A DNA stretch of 64,000 nt from Brevundimonas sp. SL130 (GCF_026625805.1 NZ_CP113064.1:2892657-2956656); one strand, 5' to 3'; shown: positions 8,650 to 17,632, numbered from the stretch's first letter. Numbers and translations are program-made. Notes: generated by a model not told the origin, from the sequence alone.

Positions 8650-8838
8650 CAAACACAGTTGCTCCGGCAGCCGCTCGTGGGTGGCGGTTTGGCGCCTTTG
8701 GCACGTTTGGCGCTTTGTCACCCTGTTTTTGCGCCAAAGACCGCCATCGCCGACGGCAAGAACCGTTCCCAAGCCCGGCAGGTTCGCTTAGACAGCGGCC
8801 AACTTCATTCCTCAGAACGCCGCCTTCCCGACATTTCC

Positions 8839-10353
8839 ATGCAAGACACCATCCGCCGCATCCTCACCGCCCGCGTCTATGACGTGGCCGAGGAAACGCC
8901 CCTCGATCCGCTGCGTCGCCTGTCGGCGCGGCTCGCGCGGCCCGTGCTGCTGAAGCGCGAGGATCTGCAGCCGGTGTTTTCGTTCAAGATTCGCGGCGCC
9001 TACAACAAGATCGCCGGCCTGACCCAGGCCGAACTGTCCAAGGGGGTCATCTGCGCCTCGGCCGGCAATCACGCCCAGGGCGTGGCCCTGGCCGCCGCCC
9101 GCCGCAACGTCCCCGCCGTCATCGTCATGCCGACCACCACCCCCGGCATCAAGGTGGCCGCCGTCCGCGCCCTGGGCGGCGAGGTGGTCCTGCACGGCGA
9201 CAGTTTCGACGAGGCCTACGCCCACGCCCGCCATCTGGAGAGCCAGACCGGCGCCGCCTTCATCCACCCCTTCGACGACCCCGACGTGATCGCCGGCCAG
9301 GGCACGGTAGGGCTTGAGATCGCGCGCCAGCACGCCGACCCCATCGAGGCCGTCTTCGTGCCCATCGGCGGCGGCGGCTTGGCCGCCGGGATGGCGGCCA
9401 TCCTCAAATTCCTGCGCCCCGAGACCCGCGTCATCGGCGTCGAGCCGGTGGACGCTCCCACCATGAAGGCGTCCATCGACGCCGGCGAGGTGGTGACCTT
9501 GAACGAGGTCGGCCTGTTCGCCGACGGGGTGGCCGTGCGCCGCGCCGGGGATCACACCTTCCGCCTGTGCAAGGATCTGCTGGACGAGATCGTCCTGGTG
9601 GACACCGACGCCATCTGCGCCGCCATCAAGGACATCTTCGACGACAGCCGCGCCATCGCTGAACCCTCGGGCGCCGTCGCGCTTGCTGGATTGAAGGCCT
9701 GGGCCGCCGCCCATCCCGGCGCGGGCACGCTGATCGCCGTCAACTCGGGCGCCAACCTCAACTTCGACCGGCTGCGTCACGTCGCCGAACGGGCCGAGAT
9801 CGGCGAGGGCGCCGAGGCCCTGCTGGCCGTGGCCATGAAGGACAACCGCGACGACTACCGCCGCTTCCTCGACAGTCTCGACGGCCGGTCGGTCACCGAG
9901 TTCAACTACCGCTGGTCCGGCGACGGCGCGGCCCAGATCTTCGTCGGCGTCGCCCTGCGCAACGGTCCGCACGAACGCGACGACCTGATCGCGACGCTCC
10001 GTTCCAACGGCTACGCCGTCGAGGACATGAGCGACAACGAGACCGCCAAGCTGCACATCCGCTACATGGTCGGCGGCCGCACCGTCGGCCTGCCCCACGA
10101 ACGGATCCTGCGCTTCCAGTTCCCCGAACGGCCCGGCGCCTTCCTGCGTTTCCTCAACAGCCTCCAGCCCGCCTGGGCCCTGACCCTGTTCCACTATCGC
10201 AACCACGGCGACGACGTCGGCCGGGTGCTGGCGGGGATCAGCGTCCCCCCCGAAGAACAGGCCCAACTGTCCGCCGCCCTCGCCGACCTGGGCTACCCCT
10301 ACATCGACGAAACCACCAACCCCGCCTGCCGCCTGTTCCTGGACGGGGTATGA
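8839..10353 (+). CDS. ilvA: Threonine ammonia-lyase, biosynthetic
   Basis: PLP enzyme deaminating threonine to 2-oxobutanoate, the first step towards isoleucine. 504 residues, full length for the biosynthetic form. PLP lysine K50 lies in SFKIRGAYNK, the PLP phosphate loop in PIGGGGLAAGMAAILK, and two C-terminal ACT-like regulatory domains span about residues 330-500 (RSVTEFNYRWSG, ERPGAFLRFLNSL). The ATG at 8839 begins at the family's usual N-terminus; there is no good ribosome site, so a leaderless or short-leader transcript is possible. The other ilv/leu genes lie 46-55 kb away. The IS110 element lies just upstream and could affect its promoter. Confidence 0.93.
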   Translation: MQDTIRRILTARVYDVAEETPLDPLRRLSARLARPVLLKREDLQPVFSFKIRGAYNKIAGLTQAELSKGVICASAGNHAQGVALAAARRNVPAVIVMPTTTPGIKVAAVRALGGEVVLHGDSFDEAYAHARHLESQTGAAFIHPFDDPDVIAGQGTVGLEIARQHADPIEAVFVPIGGGGLAAGMAAILKFLRPETRVIGVEPVDAPTMKASIDAGEVVTLNEVGLFADGVAVRRAGDHTFRLCKDLLDEIVLVDTDAICAAIKDIFDDSRAIAEPSGAVALAGLKAWAAAHPGAGTLIAVNSGANLNFDRLRHVAERAEIGEGAEALLAVAMKDNRDDYRRFLDSLDGRSVTEFNYRWSGDGAAQIFVGVALRNGPHERDDLIATLRSNGYAVEDMSDNETAKLHIRYMVGGRTVGLPHERILRFQFPERPGAFLRFLNSLQPAWALTLFHYRNHGDDVGRVLAGISVPPEEQAQLSAALADLGYPYIDETTNPACRLFLDGV

Positions 10354-10474
10354 GCGGCCGTCTTCACACCACACTGCCCCATGCCGCCCTGACCGCTCAC
10401 AATTACCTGGAGCAGGCCTCGTCAAATCCCTGTGATTGTGAACAAGCTGCCCCAGGGAGAGGGAGACACCATCC

Positions 10475-11284
10475 ATGTTGAAGGCTCTGGCTGCGGCCGC
10501 GGCGCTTGCGACCGCAATAATAGCGACCGGCCCCGCGCCCGCTCTTGCGGCGGCGCCCACCGCCAACGCGCAGGAGATGTCACGCCAGGAAAAGCAGGAC
10601 CATGACCTGTTCCTCCGCGCCAGCGCCGACTTCCAGAGACGCGGACATTCGGCTCTCGCCCGGCACATTCCTGCCCTGCGTCAGGCGCTGGACCGAATGC
10701 CGGCAGACTATGGCCAGGTGGTGGAGCAGGACGGGCGTACCATCGTAAGGGTCAGCGATCCCGGCGACGTCCTGATCATGCTGACCGCCTTCGCCGCCTC
10801 CGACGAAAAGAGGCAGCAGTCGCCGGGCGGTGCGGCCGCCATGCCCAACGTCTATGGCGACATCACCTTGATGCTCGCCTCCGATGCCGTCGAAGCACGT
10901 CGCTACGAGGAAGGCATCGCCTATCTGGACCGAACGCTGAAGATCCAGCCGCAAAACTGGATGCTGCTGAGCGAAAAAGCCGCCGCCCTACAGGGGCTGG
11001 CGCGTTGGGAAGAAGCCCTGACCCTGGCCGACGACGCCCTGGCCTCTCCTGACCTGCTGATGATCCTTCACCGCGGCCCCTTCTATCGCCGACGCGGCTT
11101 CAGCCTGATTGAACTGGGCCGACTAGACGAGGCCAAGGCGGCCTACGAGGCCGCCCTCGAGCTCGATCCCGAAGACGCCAACGCCAAGCGCGAACTGGAG
11201 TATATCGCCCAACTGAAGGCTGGGGCTCCGCCGACCGCGCCTCAGGTGGTCGCGCCGCTCCCGTCCGAAGCGCCCAAGACCTAG
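10475..11284 (+). CDS. Secreted TPR-repeat protein
   Basis: A 269-residue protein with an N-terminal signal peptide (hydrophobic residues 3-26, probable cleavage after ALAA) and tetratricopeptide repeats in the C-terminal half (about residues 130-255, for instance EEGIAYLDRTLKIQPQN and DEAKAAYEAALELDPED). A strong GGGAGAGGGAGA ribosome site lies upstream. TPR domains bind other proteins; the partner is unknown. It ends four bases into the convergent ogt gene. Probably periplasmic. Confidence 0.7.
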   Translation: MLKALAAAAALATAIIATGPAPALAAAPTANAQEMSRQEKQDHDLFLRASADFQRRGHSALARHIPALRQALDRMPADYGQVVEQDGRTIVRVSDPGDVLIMLTAFAASDEKRQQSPGGAAAMPNVYGDITLMLASDAVEARRYEEGIAYLDRTLKIQPQNWMLLSEKAAALQGLARWEEALTLADDALASPDLLMILHRGPFYRRRGFSLIELGRLDEAKAAYEAALELDPEDANAKRELEYIAQLKAGAPPTAPQVVAPLPSEAPKT

Positions 11285-11805
11285 AGCAGTCGCCCGCCGG
11301 CCTCGTGCGCCAACAGCCAGCGCTTGCGCTCTAGCCCGCCGGCATAGCCGGTCAGGGTCCCGTTCGCCCCGATCACCCGATGGCAAGGCACGATCACCCC
11401 GACCGGGTTGGAGCCGTTGGCCAGACCCACCGCCCGCACGGCCTTAGGCGAGCCGATCGCCGCCGCCAGCTGCCCGTAGCTGCGCGTCTCACCCGCCGGA
11501 ATGGCCCGCAGCGCGGCCCACACCGCCCGCTGGAACACCGTCCCGCCGGTCTTCACCACCACCCCGTCGAACGCCGCCAGATCACCGCCGAAATAGGCCT
11601 CGACCGCCGTGCGCACCGCCTCCGGCGCCCGCCCCTCGACCAGTTCGACCGGGCCATGGTGAAGCCGCAACAGCCGCCGCATCCGCGCTTCGTAATCGTG
11701 GAAGTCCAGCGCCCGCACCGCCCCCTCGCCATCGGTCGCCACCAGCACCTCGCCCACCGGCGAGCCGATCCGATCCAGGGTCAAGGTCATCGACTGTCTA
11801 GGCAT
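11281..11805 (-). CDS. ogt: Methylated-DNA-[protein]-cysteine S-methyltransferase
   Basis: Suicide repair enzyme that moves the methyl group from O6-methylguanine to its own cysteine. 174 residues with the active-site motif VPCHRVIG (acceptor C141), the helix-turn-helix segment RSYGQLAAAIG with the arginine finger region AVRAVGLANGSNP, and the C-terminal GYAGGLERKRWLLAHE. It is downstream of, and overlaps by 8 bp, the Ada/AlkA-type gene, so they form one alkylation-response operon. A second in-frame ATG exists at 11790. Confidence 0.95.
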   Translation of the reverse strand: MPRQSMTLTLDRIGSPVGEVLVATDGEGAVRALDFHDYEARMRRLLRLHHGPVELVEGRAPEAVRTAVEAYFGGDLAAFDGVVVKTGGTVFQRAVWAALRAIPAGETRSYGQLAAAIGSPKAVRAVGLANGSNPVGVIVPCHRVIGANGTLTGYAGGLERKRWLLAHEAGGRLL

Positions 11806-12871
11806 CGCCCGTCTCCTTCATGGTCCAGTACAGCGCCCCATAGGCCCGCCAAGGCCGCCACCGCTCGGCCCGCGCCGCCAGGGCCGCATCCGCCAACCGA
11901 TCGCTGGGCGCATCCTCTCCGGCGTCGATCCAGTCGCCCGCCGGCCTCAGTCCCGGCCAGGCCTCGAGCGCCGCGCGCAGGTCCGGATCCGCCCACAGAT
12001 CGCGCCGGATCGCCTCGGGATCGGCCGCCAGGTCGAACACCCGCCGCACCCGCGCCAGCACGCCGGGCAGGGCTCTCAGCTCATCCACCCGCGCCTCCAC
12101 CGCCGCCTTACCCTCGGATCCGGGCCGCACCGAAACCTCGCCGTCCGTCCCGTCCGTCGCGCGCCAAAGCCGCCGCCGCCAGACCCCGTCGGCCACAGCC
12201 TCGTCGGGAGCGGCTCGCGCCGCCAGGGCCGACATCATCGCGGTCCAGTCATAGGGCGGGCGATAGGCCAGGCCCAGCTTCACCGCGCCCCCGCCTTCGC
12301 CCTCGACCCTGCGCCGCCGCAGCTCCGACGGCGGCCGCCCGTACAGGGCCTGAAAGGTCTCGTTGAACCGTCTCACACTGCCGAAACCGGACGCCATCGC
12401 CACCTCAGCCATCGACAGGTCGCTCTCATGGATCAGCTGTTTGGCCAGCAAGACACGCCGCGTCTGGGCCACGCTGACGGGCGCCGCGCCCAGGTGCTGG
12501 CGGAACAGCCGCCGCAAATGCCGCTCCCCCACCCCCAGCCGCGCCGCCAGGGTCTCGGCGTCACCGTCGTCCAGCGCCCCTGCCTCGATCAGGGCCAGGG
12601 CCCGACTGACGGTATTCGACGTCCCCCGCCACGCCCCCATCTCGGGCGCCGTCTCGGGCCGACAGCGCAGACAGGCGCGAAACCCCGCCGCCTCCGCCGA
12701 GGCCGCCGTGGGATGGAACACCACATTCTCGCGCCGGGGCGTCCGCGCCGGACACACGGGCCGACAATAGATCCCCGTCGAGGTCACCCCCGTGAAGAAC
12801 CGCCCGTCGAACCGCGCATCCCGCGCCCCCAAGGCTCTCCAGCAGGCCTCCTGATCCAGCGTCTGTTCCAT
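11798..12871 (-). CDS. Ada/AlkA fusion protein lacking the glycosylase core
   Basis: A 357-residue protein with an Ada zinc domain (C36, C40, C67, C70; C36 is the expected methylphosphotriester acceptor), an AraC-type DNA-binding domain (about 85-187), and the AlkA N-terminal domain (about 197-305). The usual HhH-GPD domain should follow PGLR, but at about residue 310 the sequence jumps to PAGDW and the end of AlkA (AERWRPWRAYGALYWT). About 115-120 residues, including the helix-hairpin-helix, are missing in frame compared with E. coli AlkA. It should still sense DNA methylation and activate transcription, but probably cannot excise 3-methyladenine. Usual length of the intact fusion is about 480 residues. 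Confidence 0.85.
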   Translation of the reverse strand: MEQTLDQEACWRALGARDARFDGRFFTGVTSTGIYCRPVCPARTPRRENVVFHPTAASAEAAGFRACLRCRPETAPEMGAWRGTSNTVSRALALIEAGALDDGDAETLAARLGVGERHLRRLFRQHLGAAPVSVAQTRRVLLAKQLIHESDLSMAEVAMASGFGSVRRFNETFQALYGRPPSELRRRRVEGEGGGAVKLGLAYRPPYDWTAMMSALAARAAPDEAVADGVWRRRLWRATDGTDGEVSVRPGSEGKAAVEARVDELRALPGVLARVRRVFDLAADPEAIRRDLWADPDLRAALEAWPGLRPAGDWIDAGEDAPSDRLADAALAARAERWRPWRAYGALYWTMKETGDA

Positions 12872-12995
12872 GACCCACAGGATGGCGGCTCAGCCCCGCG
12901 ATGTCTCGCGGTTTTCGGACATGGATGAGGGTGCAGGCGCCATTTCCTTTTCCGAGTCTCCGGTTAAGGTGACCACCTCCCGGGGGGTTCAGTTC

Positions 12996-15626
12996 ATGTC
13001 CAGTCATCGTCGCACCGTGCGTCCGCTCGCCTTCGCCCTGGCCGGCGCCTGCGCCGCCGCCTTGCTGTCGGTCCAGCCCGCCGTTGCCCGTCAGACCGCC
13101 GCCGACATCCCCACCGTCCGCCAGACCCTGGGCTACGACAGCGGTCAGGAGATCACCCGCGCCGCCGACGTCCGCCGCTATTTCGAGGCCCTGAAGACGG
13201 CCGCCCCGAACCAGGTCGCCATCGGCGACTATGCGACGAGCTGGGAAGGCCGCCCCCTGTTCTGGGCCGCCGTCGGATCGCCCGCCAACATCGCCCGCCT
13301 GGACCAGATCAAGGCCCAGTCCCGCGCCCTGGCCGATCCGCGCCTGACCTCGGCCCAGCAGGCCGCCGCCCTGATCGCGGACCAGCCGGTGCTGGTGTGG
13401 ATGGCCTATTCGGTCCACGGCAACGAGATCAGCCCCGCCGACGCCGCCATGGAGGCCGCCCGCCGCCTGTTGACCGACCCGACCGCCAAGGCCTGGCTGG
13501 CCAATACCGTCGTCGTCTTCGTCCCGACCCAGAACCCGGACGGGCGCGAGCGTTTCCTCAACAGCTTCGCTTCGGGTCGCGGCTCCGCGCCCAATCCCGA
13601 CCCCGCCTCGGCCGAGCGCGACGAGCCCTGGCCCAGCGGCCGCTACAACCATTATCTGTTCGACCTGAACCGCGACTGGTTCATCCAGACCCAGCCTGAG
13701 ACCCAGGGCCACGCCGCCCAGGTCCACGAATGGCGCCCCCAGGTCGTCGTCGACAGCCACGAGATGGGCTCGGACGAGACCTTCTTCTTCCCGCCCGAGG
13801 CCGAGCCGCTGAACCCGTGGATCTGGCCGCGCACCCTGGAGAACCGCGCCCTGTTCGGCCGCAACACCGGCGCCCGGTTCGACGCAGCGGGCCTGCCCTA
13901 CTTCAATCGCAAGGTCTATGACGCCTTCTATCCCGGCTATGGCGACGGCTGGCCCGGCTATCTGGGCGCGGTCTCCATGACCTATGAGGCAGGATCGGCG
14001 CGGGGTCTGGCCGCGCGGCGCAGCTCGGGCGAGGTCTTCACCTATGCCGACACGGTCCGCGCCCACCTGACCGCCACCCTGGCCACCATCGAGACGGCCT
14101 CGCGCAATCACGACCGGCTGCTGAACGACTTCTACGCCTATCACCGCGACGGGGTGAACGGACGCGGCGCCTATGTCCTGTCCCGCGCCTCGGATCCCGC
14201 CGCCGCCGACCGTCTGGCGGGCCTGCTGGTCCGCTCGGGCATCGAAGTCGGCGTCGCGCATCAGGCCTTCTCCTGCGCCGGCCAACACCGCGCGGGCGAC
14301 TATGTGGTCAACCTGGCCCAGCCCCAGCGCCGCATGGCCGAGGTGCTGCTGACCCACGACGTGCCCATCCCCCCCGCCTTCCTGGCCGAGCAGGAACGCC
14401 GTCGCGCCCGGGGTTTGGGCGACGAGATCTACGACGTCACCGCCTGGTCCCTGCCCCTGATGTTCGGCGTCGAGGCCGCGCGCTGCGACAGCGCGCCGGG
14501 CGTCGCCGTCGAGACACGCGGCCCTGAACTGGTCACGCCCGCCGTCGTCCAGAACGCCGAAGCCCGCTACGGCTTCCTGGTCGCGCCCGGATCGGCCCAG
14601 CCCCGCTTCCTCGCCGCCGCATTGCAGGCCGGACTGACGATCAGTTCCGCCGACCAGCCGTTCACCCAGAACGGGCGCGACTGGCCCGCCGGAACCTTGG
14701 TCTTGCCCAAAGCCGGCGCCCCCGCCGACCTGGTCGCCACCCTGGGGCGTCTCGCCGCCGACACGGGCGCCGAGGTGACCGGCGTCGATGAATCCTGGGT
14801 CGAGCGCGGCGCCGGCTTCGGCTCCAGCGACGTGGTCCGCCTGCGCGCGCCGCGCATCGCCCTGGCCTGGGACAGCCCCGCCGCTCCCGACGCCGCCGGC
14901 GCGACCCGCTGGCTGCTGGAACGCGACCTGGGCTATCCCGTCACCGCCATCCGCGCCGCCAGCTTCAGCGAGGCCGACCTGTCGCAATACCAGGTCCTGA
15001 TCCTGCCCGAGGGCCGCAACTACGCCGCCGTCCTGGGCGAGTCTGGGGTCAAGGCCCTGCACGACTGGGTCTCGCGCGGCGGCACCCTGATCAGCCTGGG
15101 AACCGCCACCCGCCTGCTGACCGATCCCGACAGCGACATGCTGGCCTCGCGTCGTGAGACCGGCGCCTCGGACAAGGACGAGGACAAGCCCGAAGGCGCC
15201 GCCCGGATCGCCAACCAGACCGACTACGCCGCCCTTCTGGCCCACAGCGACCACGGCCCCGACTCGGTCGCCGGCGTCCTGGCCCGCGCCCATGTCGATC
15301 CCGACCACTGGATCGGCGCCGGCCTGCCGTCCGAGTTGAATGTCCTGGTGCGGGGCGCCGACATCTACGCCCCGCTGATGCGCGGAGAGGGCGTCAACGC
15401 CGTCCGTTTCGAAGGCTCCGACCGCCTGCTGGCCTCGGGCCAGCTGTGGGCCGAAAACCAGGCTCAGCTCGGTTTCAAGCCGGTCGTCATGGTCGAGACG
15501 CTCGGATCGGGCCAGTTGATCGCCTTCACTCAGGACCCGACGGTTCGCGGCTATCTGGAGGGACTGAAACCTCTGTTCGCCAATGCGGTGTTCAAGGGAC
15601 CGGCCCACGTCTCGCCGCGCTGGTAA
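12996..15626 (+). CDS. Secreted M14-family zinc carboxypeptidase
   Basis: An 876-residue exported peptidase. Residues 1-32 are a signal peptide (cleavage near AVARQ). The M14 domain (about 45-400) has zinc ligands H141 and E144 in SVHGNEIS, a third His at about 255 (VDSHEMG), and the likely catalytic Glu in MTYEAGSARG. The C-terminal third includes a class-I glutamine-amidotransferase-like fold (about 620-720; LILPEGRNYAAV, GGTLISLG) found in this subfamily. ATG at 12996 is preferred because it begins the signal peptide. The gene is divergent from the Ada/AlkA gene and probably scavenges peptides in the periplasm or outside the cell. Confidence 0.88.
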   Translation: MSSHRRTVRPLAFALAGACAAALLSVQPAVARQTAADIPTVRQTLGYDSGQEITRAADVRRYFEALKTAAPNQVAIGDYATSWEGRPLFWAAVGSPANIARLDQIKAQSRALADPRLTSAQQAAALIADQPVLVWMAYSVHGNEISPADAAMEAARRLLTDPTAKAWLANTVVVFVPTQNPDGRERFLNSFASGRGSAPNPDPASAERDEPWPSGRYNHYLFDLNRDWFIQTQPETQGHAAQVHEWRPQVVVDSHEMGSDETFFFPPEAEPLNPWIWPRTLENRALFGRNTGARFDAAGLPYFNRKVYDAFYPGYGDGWPGYLGAVSMTYEAGSARGLAARRSSGEVFTYADTVRAHLTATLATIETASRNHDRLLNDFYAYHRDGVNGRGAYVLSRASDPAAADRLAGLLVRSGIEVGVAHQAFSCAGQHRAGDYVVNLAQPQRRMAEVLLTHDVPIPPAFLAEQERRRARGLGDEIYDVTAWSLPLMFGVEAARCDSAPGVAVETRGPELVTPAVVQNAEARYGFLVAPGSAQPRFLAAALQAGLTISSADQPFTQNGRDWPAGTLVLPKAGAPADLVATLGRLAADTGAEVTGVDESWVERGAGFGSSDVVRLRAPRIALAWDSPAAPDAAGATRWLLERDLGYPVTAIRAASFSEADLSQYQVLILPEGRNYAAVLGESGVKALHDWVSRGGTLISLGTATRLLTDPDSDMLASRRETGASDKDEDKPEGAARIANQTDYAALLAHSDHGPDSVAGVLARAHVDPDHWIGAGLPSELNVLVRGADIYAPLMRGEGVNAVRFEGSDRLLASGQLWAENQAQLGFKPVVMVETLGSGQLIAFTQDPTVRGYLEGLKPLFANAVFKGPAHVSPRW

Positions 15627-15636
15627 CGTCCCAGAG

Positions 15637-15652
15637 CCTGATCGCGATCAGG
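15637..15652 (+). terminator. Palindrome after the M14 peptidase gene
   Basis: The perfect 16-bp palindrome CCTGATCGCGATCAGG lies 11 bp after the stop codon. It could be a weak terminator stem, but there is no T run, so the call is tentative. Confidence 0.3.
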
Positions 15653-15728
15653 GCTGGACACAGGCCCAGACAGGCATAACCTCGTTTTTCGCCCGCAGAG
15701 GCGCACTTAGAAAAACGGGAGCTACGCC

Positions 15729-16046
15729 TTGATACGTCTGTCTCTTTCCACCCTCGCCACCATCAGCGCGGCCGTCGGGGCCGCCGGCCTGGTCGCCTTC
15801 ACCGCCACGGCCCAGGACCGTCCGAGCCCGGAACCGGCCGCCTCGGGCCGCGCCCTGCCGGTCGGCGCCTATCGTGAGACCTGCCGCAGCATCAGCCTGA
15901 ACGGCGACCGGCTGCGCGCGCTCTGTATCGCCAAGGACGGCCAGTCGGTCTCCTCGACCCTCAGTGTCCGCAGCTGCCATGGGGCGCAAATTCAGAACGA
16001 CAACGGCCGACTGGCCTGCGCCGCCGCCCCCATGCGTTCAACCTGA
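15729..16046 (+). CDS. Secreted CVNH-like domain protein
   Basis: A 105-residue protein with a signal peptide (residues 1-29, cleavage after TATAQ). The mature part has the spacing of a CVNH (cyanovirin-N homology) domain: YRETCRSISLNGDRLRALC, then LSVRSC and NDNGRLAC, with two likely disulfides. CVNH domains bind carbohydrate in some members, but the function in proteobacteria is unknown. Start is TTG at 15729, supported by GGGAG 8 bp upstream. Followed closely by a strong terminator hairpin. Confidence 0.65.
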   Translation: MIRLSLSTLATISAAVGAAGLVAFTATAQDRPSPEPAASGRALPVGAYRETCRSISLNGDRLRALCIAKDGQSVSSTLSVRSCHGAQIQNDNGRLACAAAPMRST

Positions 16047-16056
16047 CAGCTGTCAA

Positions 16057-16086
16057 GCGCCGGTCCCGCCTCGGCGGGACCGGCGC
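16057..16086 (+). terminator. Strong GC hairpin after the CVNH-like gene
   Basis: Two perfect 14-base arms (16057-16070 and 16073-16086) with almost no spacer, 10 bp after the stop codon. It lies between convergent genes and could serve both strands, although no T tract follows on either. Confidence 0.6.
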
Positions 16087-16151
16087 GTCTACATGGGCCA
16101 GAACATCATAATGGACGGCAATGGTGGAAGCGGCCGGAGGTTCAACGCCGC

Positions 16152-17255
16152 CTACGTCCCTGCGACCAGCCGTCCCGCCGCCCGCACCATCCGCCAGATC
16201 TCGCCGACAAACGCCCAGACCACGATCATCATCAGGATCGTCGCCAGCTCGCCGCCGTCGCCGGCCGAACGGTCGAACAGGTCCCGCACCCGGTCCACGA
16301 ATTCCGTCACCGTCCCGACCCAGATCACCGGGCTCAGCGGCGACCAGAACCACAGCCACAACAGGCCCCAGGCCGACGCCGCCCCAAACCCGATGTCGCC
16401 CAGGGCCGTCAGCCGCACATTGCCGCCCGACGCCGCCCGCATCAGGTCGAACACCACCTTGGCCGCCGCGAACAGGGTCACGGGCCAATAGGCCGCGTCC
16501 ACGATCTGGCCCAGGATCCGGCCATAGTCGACGCCGTCCAGCACCCCCGCCACCTCGTCCGGCCGGATTGAGGCGACTGGCAGCAGGCCCGTCCACCACA
16601 GCAGCAGCACCGCCCAGGCGATGGCGCTCGACACCGCCCGCGCCACCGGCGACATCTCCGCGCTCTTCTTCACCGCCGGCCCCGGCTTGGCGGCTCCAGC
16701 CCCAGCCCCGCCCCGCGCCAGCCTCTGCCCCCAGGTCTCGGCGTCGATGTCGCCGCCCAGTTCGAACAGGCCCAGGTCTTTGACCCGCCATTTGGCGATG
16801 AAGTCCGGCTTCTTCTCCTGCCGCTCCAGCACGAAGCCGATCAGGGTCACCACCCCGATCACCGTCACCGCCCCGCTGAACAGACCGGCGAAGGCCTGAC
16901 CGATGGCCTGCCCCGCATAGACATCGCCGCCCAGAACCCGCGCCGCCAACCCGATCAGGGTGACGCACGCCATCACCAGCAGCGCCGTCTTCACCGCAAA
17001 CAGCCACCACGGATACAGCTCCGGCCCGATCAGCGCCTGCGGCCCCGACCGATACCGCGCCGCCACCGTCAGCGGATGGCCGACCTCGCGCAGCAAGGCC
17101 TCGACCTCGTCATCGCTGGGCGTCCGGCCCAGCCGCTCTTCCAGCGCCTCGAGCCGACCCATGATCTCGTCGCGCAGCTCGGCCACGATGTCGTCGCGCG
17201 TCGCCTTGGGCAGCTGGGCCGCCACCGCCTTCAGATAGGATTCAACCAGGTCCAT
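16152..17255 (-). CDS. HAAS-domain membrane protein
   Basis: A 367-residue protein. Residues 1-80 form a HAAS-type signalling domain (MDLVESYLKAVAAQLP, DDIVAELRDEIMGRLEALEE, LLREVGHPLTVAARYR), followed by six or more transmembrane segments (about 85-145 and 205-360). HAAS proteins are nearly always next to a PadR regulator, as here, and are thought to transmit an envelope signal. ATG at 17255 begins the HAAS domain and has GGGAGAG upstream; the ORF is open further upstream but into the PadR gene. The PadR gene is 26 bp upstream, same strand. Confidence 0.8.
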   Translation of the reverse strand: MDLVESYLKAVAAQLPKATRDDIVAELRDEIMGRLEALEERLGRTPSDDEVEALLREVGHPLTVAARYRSGPQALIGPELYPWWLFAVKTALLVMACVTLIGLAARVLGGDVYAGQAIGQAFAGLFSGAVTVIGVVTLIGFVLERQEKKPDFIAKWRVKDLGLFELGGDIDAETWGQRLARGGAGAGAAKPGPAVKKSAEMSPVARAVSSAIAWAVLLLWWTGLLPVASIRPDEVAGVLDGVDYGRILGQIVDAAYWPVTLFAAAKVVFDLMRAASGGNVRLTALGDIGFGAASAWGLLWLWFWSPLSPVIWVGTVTEFVDRVRDLFDRSAGDGGELATILMMIVVWAFVGEIWRMVRAAGRLVAGT

Positions 17256-17281
17256 CCCACGCTCTCCCTCTTTCCCGATGT

Positions 17282-17614
17282 TCACAGCATCTTCTCCAGC
17301 GAGGCCGACAGACCCCGCCATTCGGCCGCCAGCCGCGCCAGCATGGCCTCCCCGCGGGGCGACAGGCGATAGAACCGCTTCTTGCGCCGCGCCTCCTCGC
17401 GCCATTCGCTGTCCAGCAGCCCCTGGCTCTCCAGCCGGCGCAGCAGCGGATAGAGGGTGCTCTCCTCCATCTCGATCCCGGCCTCGCCCAGCGCGACCCG
17501 CAGCGAATAGCCGTATTGCTCGCGCCGCAAGCTCGCCAGCACCGCCAGGATCAACGACCCCCGCCGCAGCTCCAGCCGCAGACTCTCGAACAGCAGTTCC
17601 TCATCCTGACTCAA
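17282..17614 (-). CDS. PadR-family transcriptional regulator
   Basis: A 110-residue winged-helix repressor: ELRRGSLILAVLASL, YGYSLRVALGEAGIEMEESTLYPLLRRLESQGLL, then the wing and C-terminal helix. The frame is open to a TTG at 17671, but that would make the 16-bp palindrome at 17633-17669 part of the protein. TTG at 17614 is chosen because GGAGGGG lies 3-5 bases upstream and the product then starts like other PadR proteins. It is the first gene of a two-gene operon with the HAAS membrane protein and is probably autoregulated. Confidence 0.85.
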   Translation of the reverse strand: MSQDEELLFESLRLELRRGSLILAVLASLRREQYGYSLRVALGEAGIEMEESTLYPLLRRLESQGLLDSEWREEARRKKRFYRLSPRGEAMLARLAAEWRGLSASLEKML

Positions 17615-17632
17615 CCGCCCCTCCAGACACGC

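Larger units (their letters stand above)
7557..8745 (+). mobile_element. IS110-family insertion sequence (ends approximate)
   Basis: Contains one intact transposase with structured non-coding DNA on both sides: the hairpins upstream (7557-7644) and an imperfect inverted repeat downstream (8683-8695 with 8731-8745). IS110-family elements lack classical inverted repeats and usually do not duplicate their target, so the limits are only the outermost structures seen. It sits between the membrane-protein operon and ilvA. A single copy is present in this window. Confidence 0.6.

Noticed and set aside
8812..10668. 618-codon minus-strand ORF over ilvA
   Set aside because: No homology-like motifs; ilvA on the other strand is unambiguous.
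12561..15608. Very long minus-strand ORF (1015 codons) opposite the M14 peptidase gene
   Set aside because: It is a GC-bias shadow: composition is Gly/Arg/Ala/Gln-rich without motifs, while the opposite strand encodes a clear peptidase.
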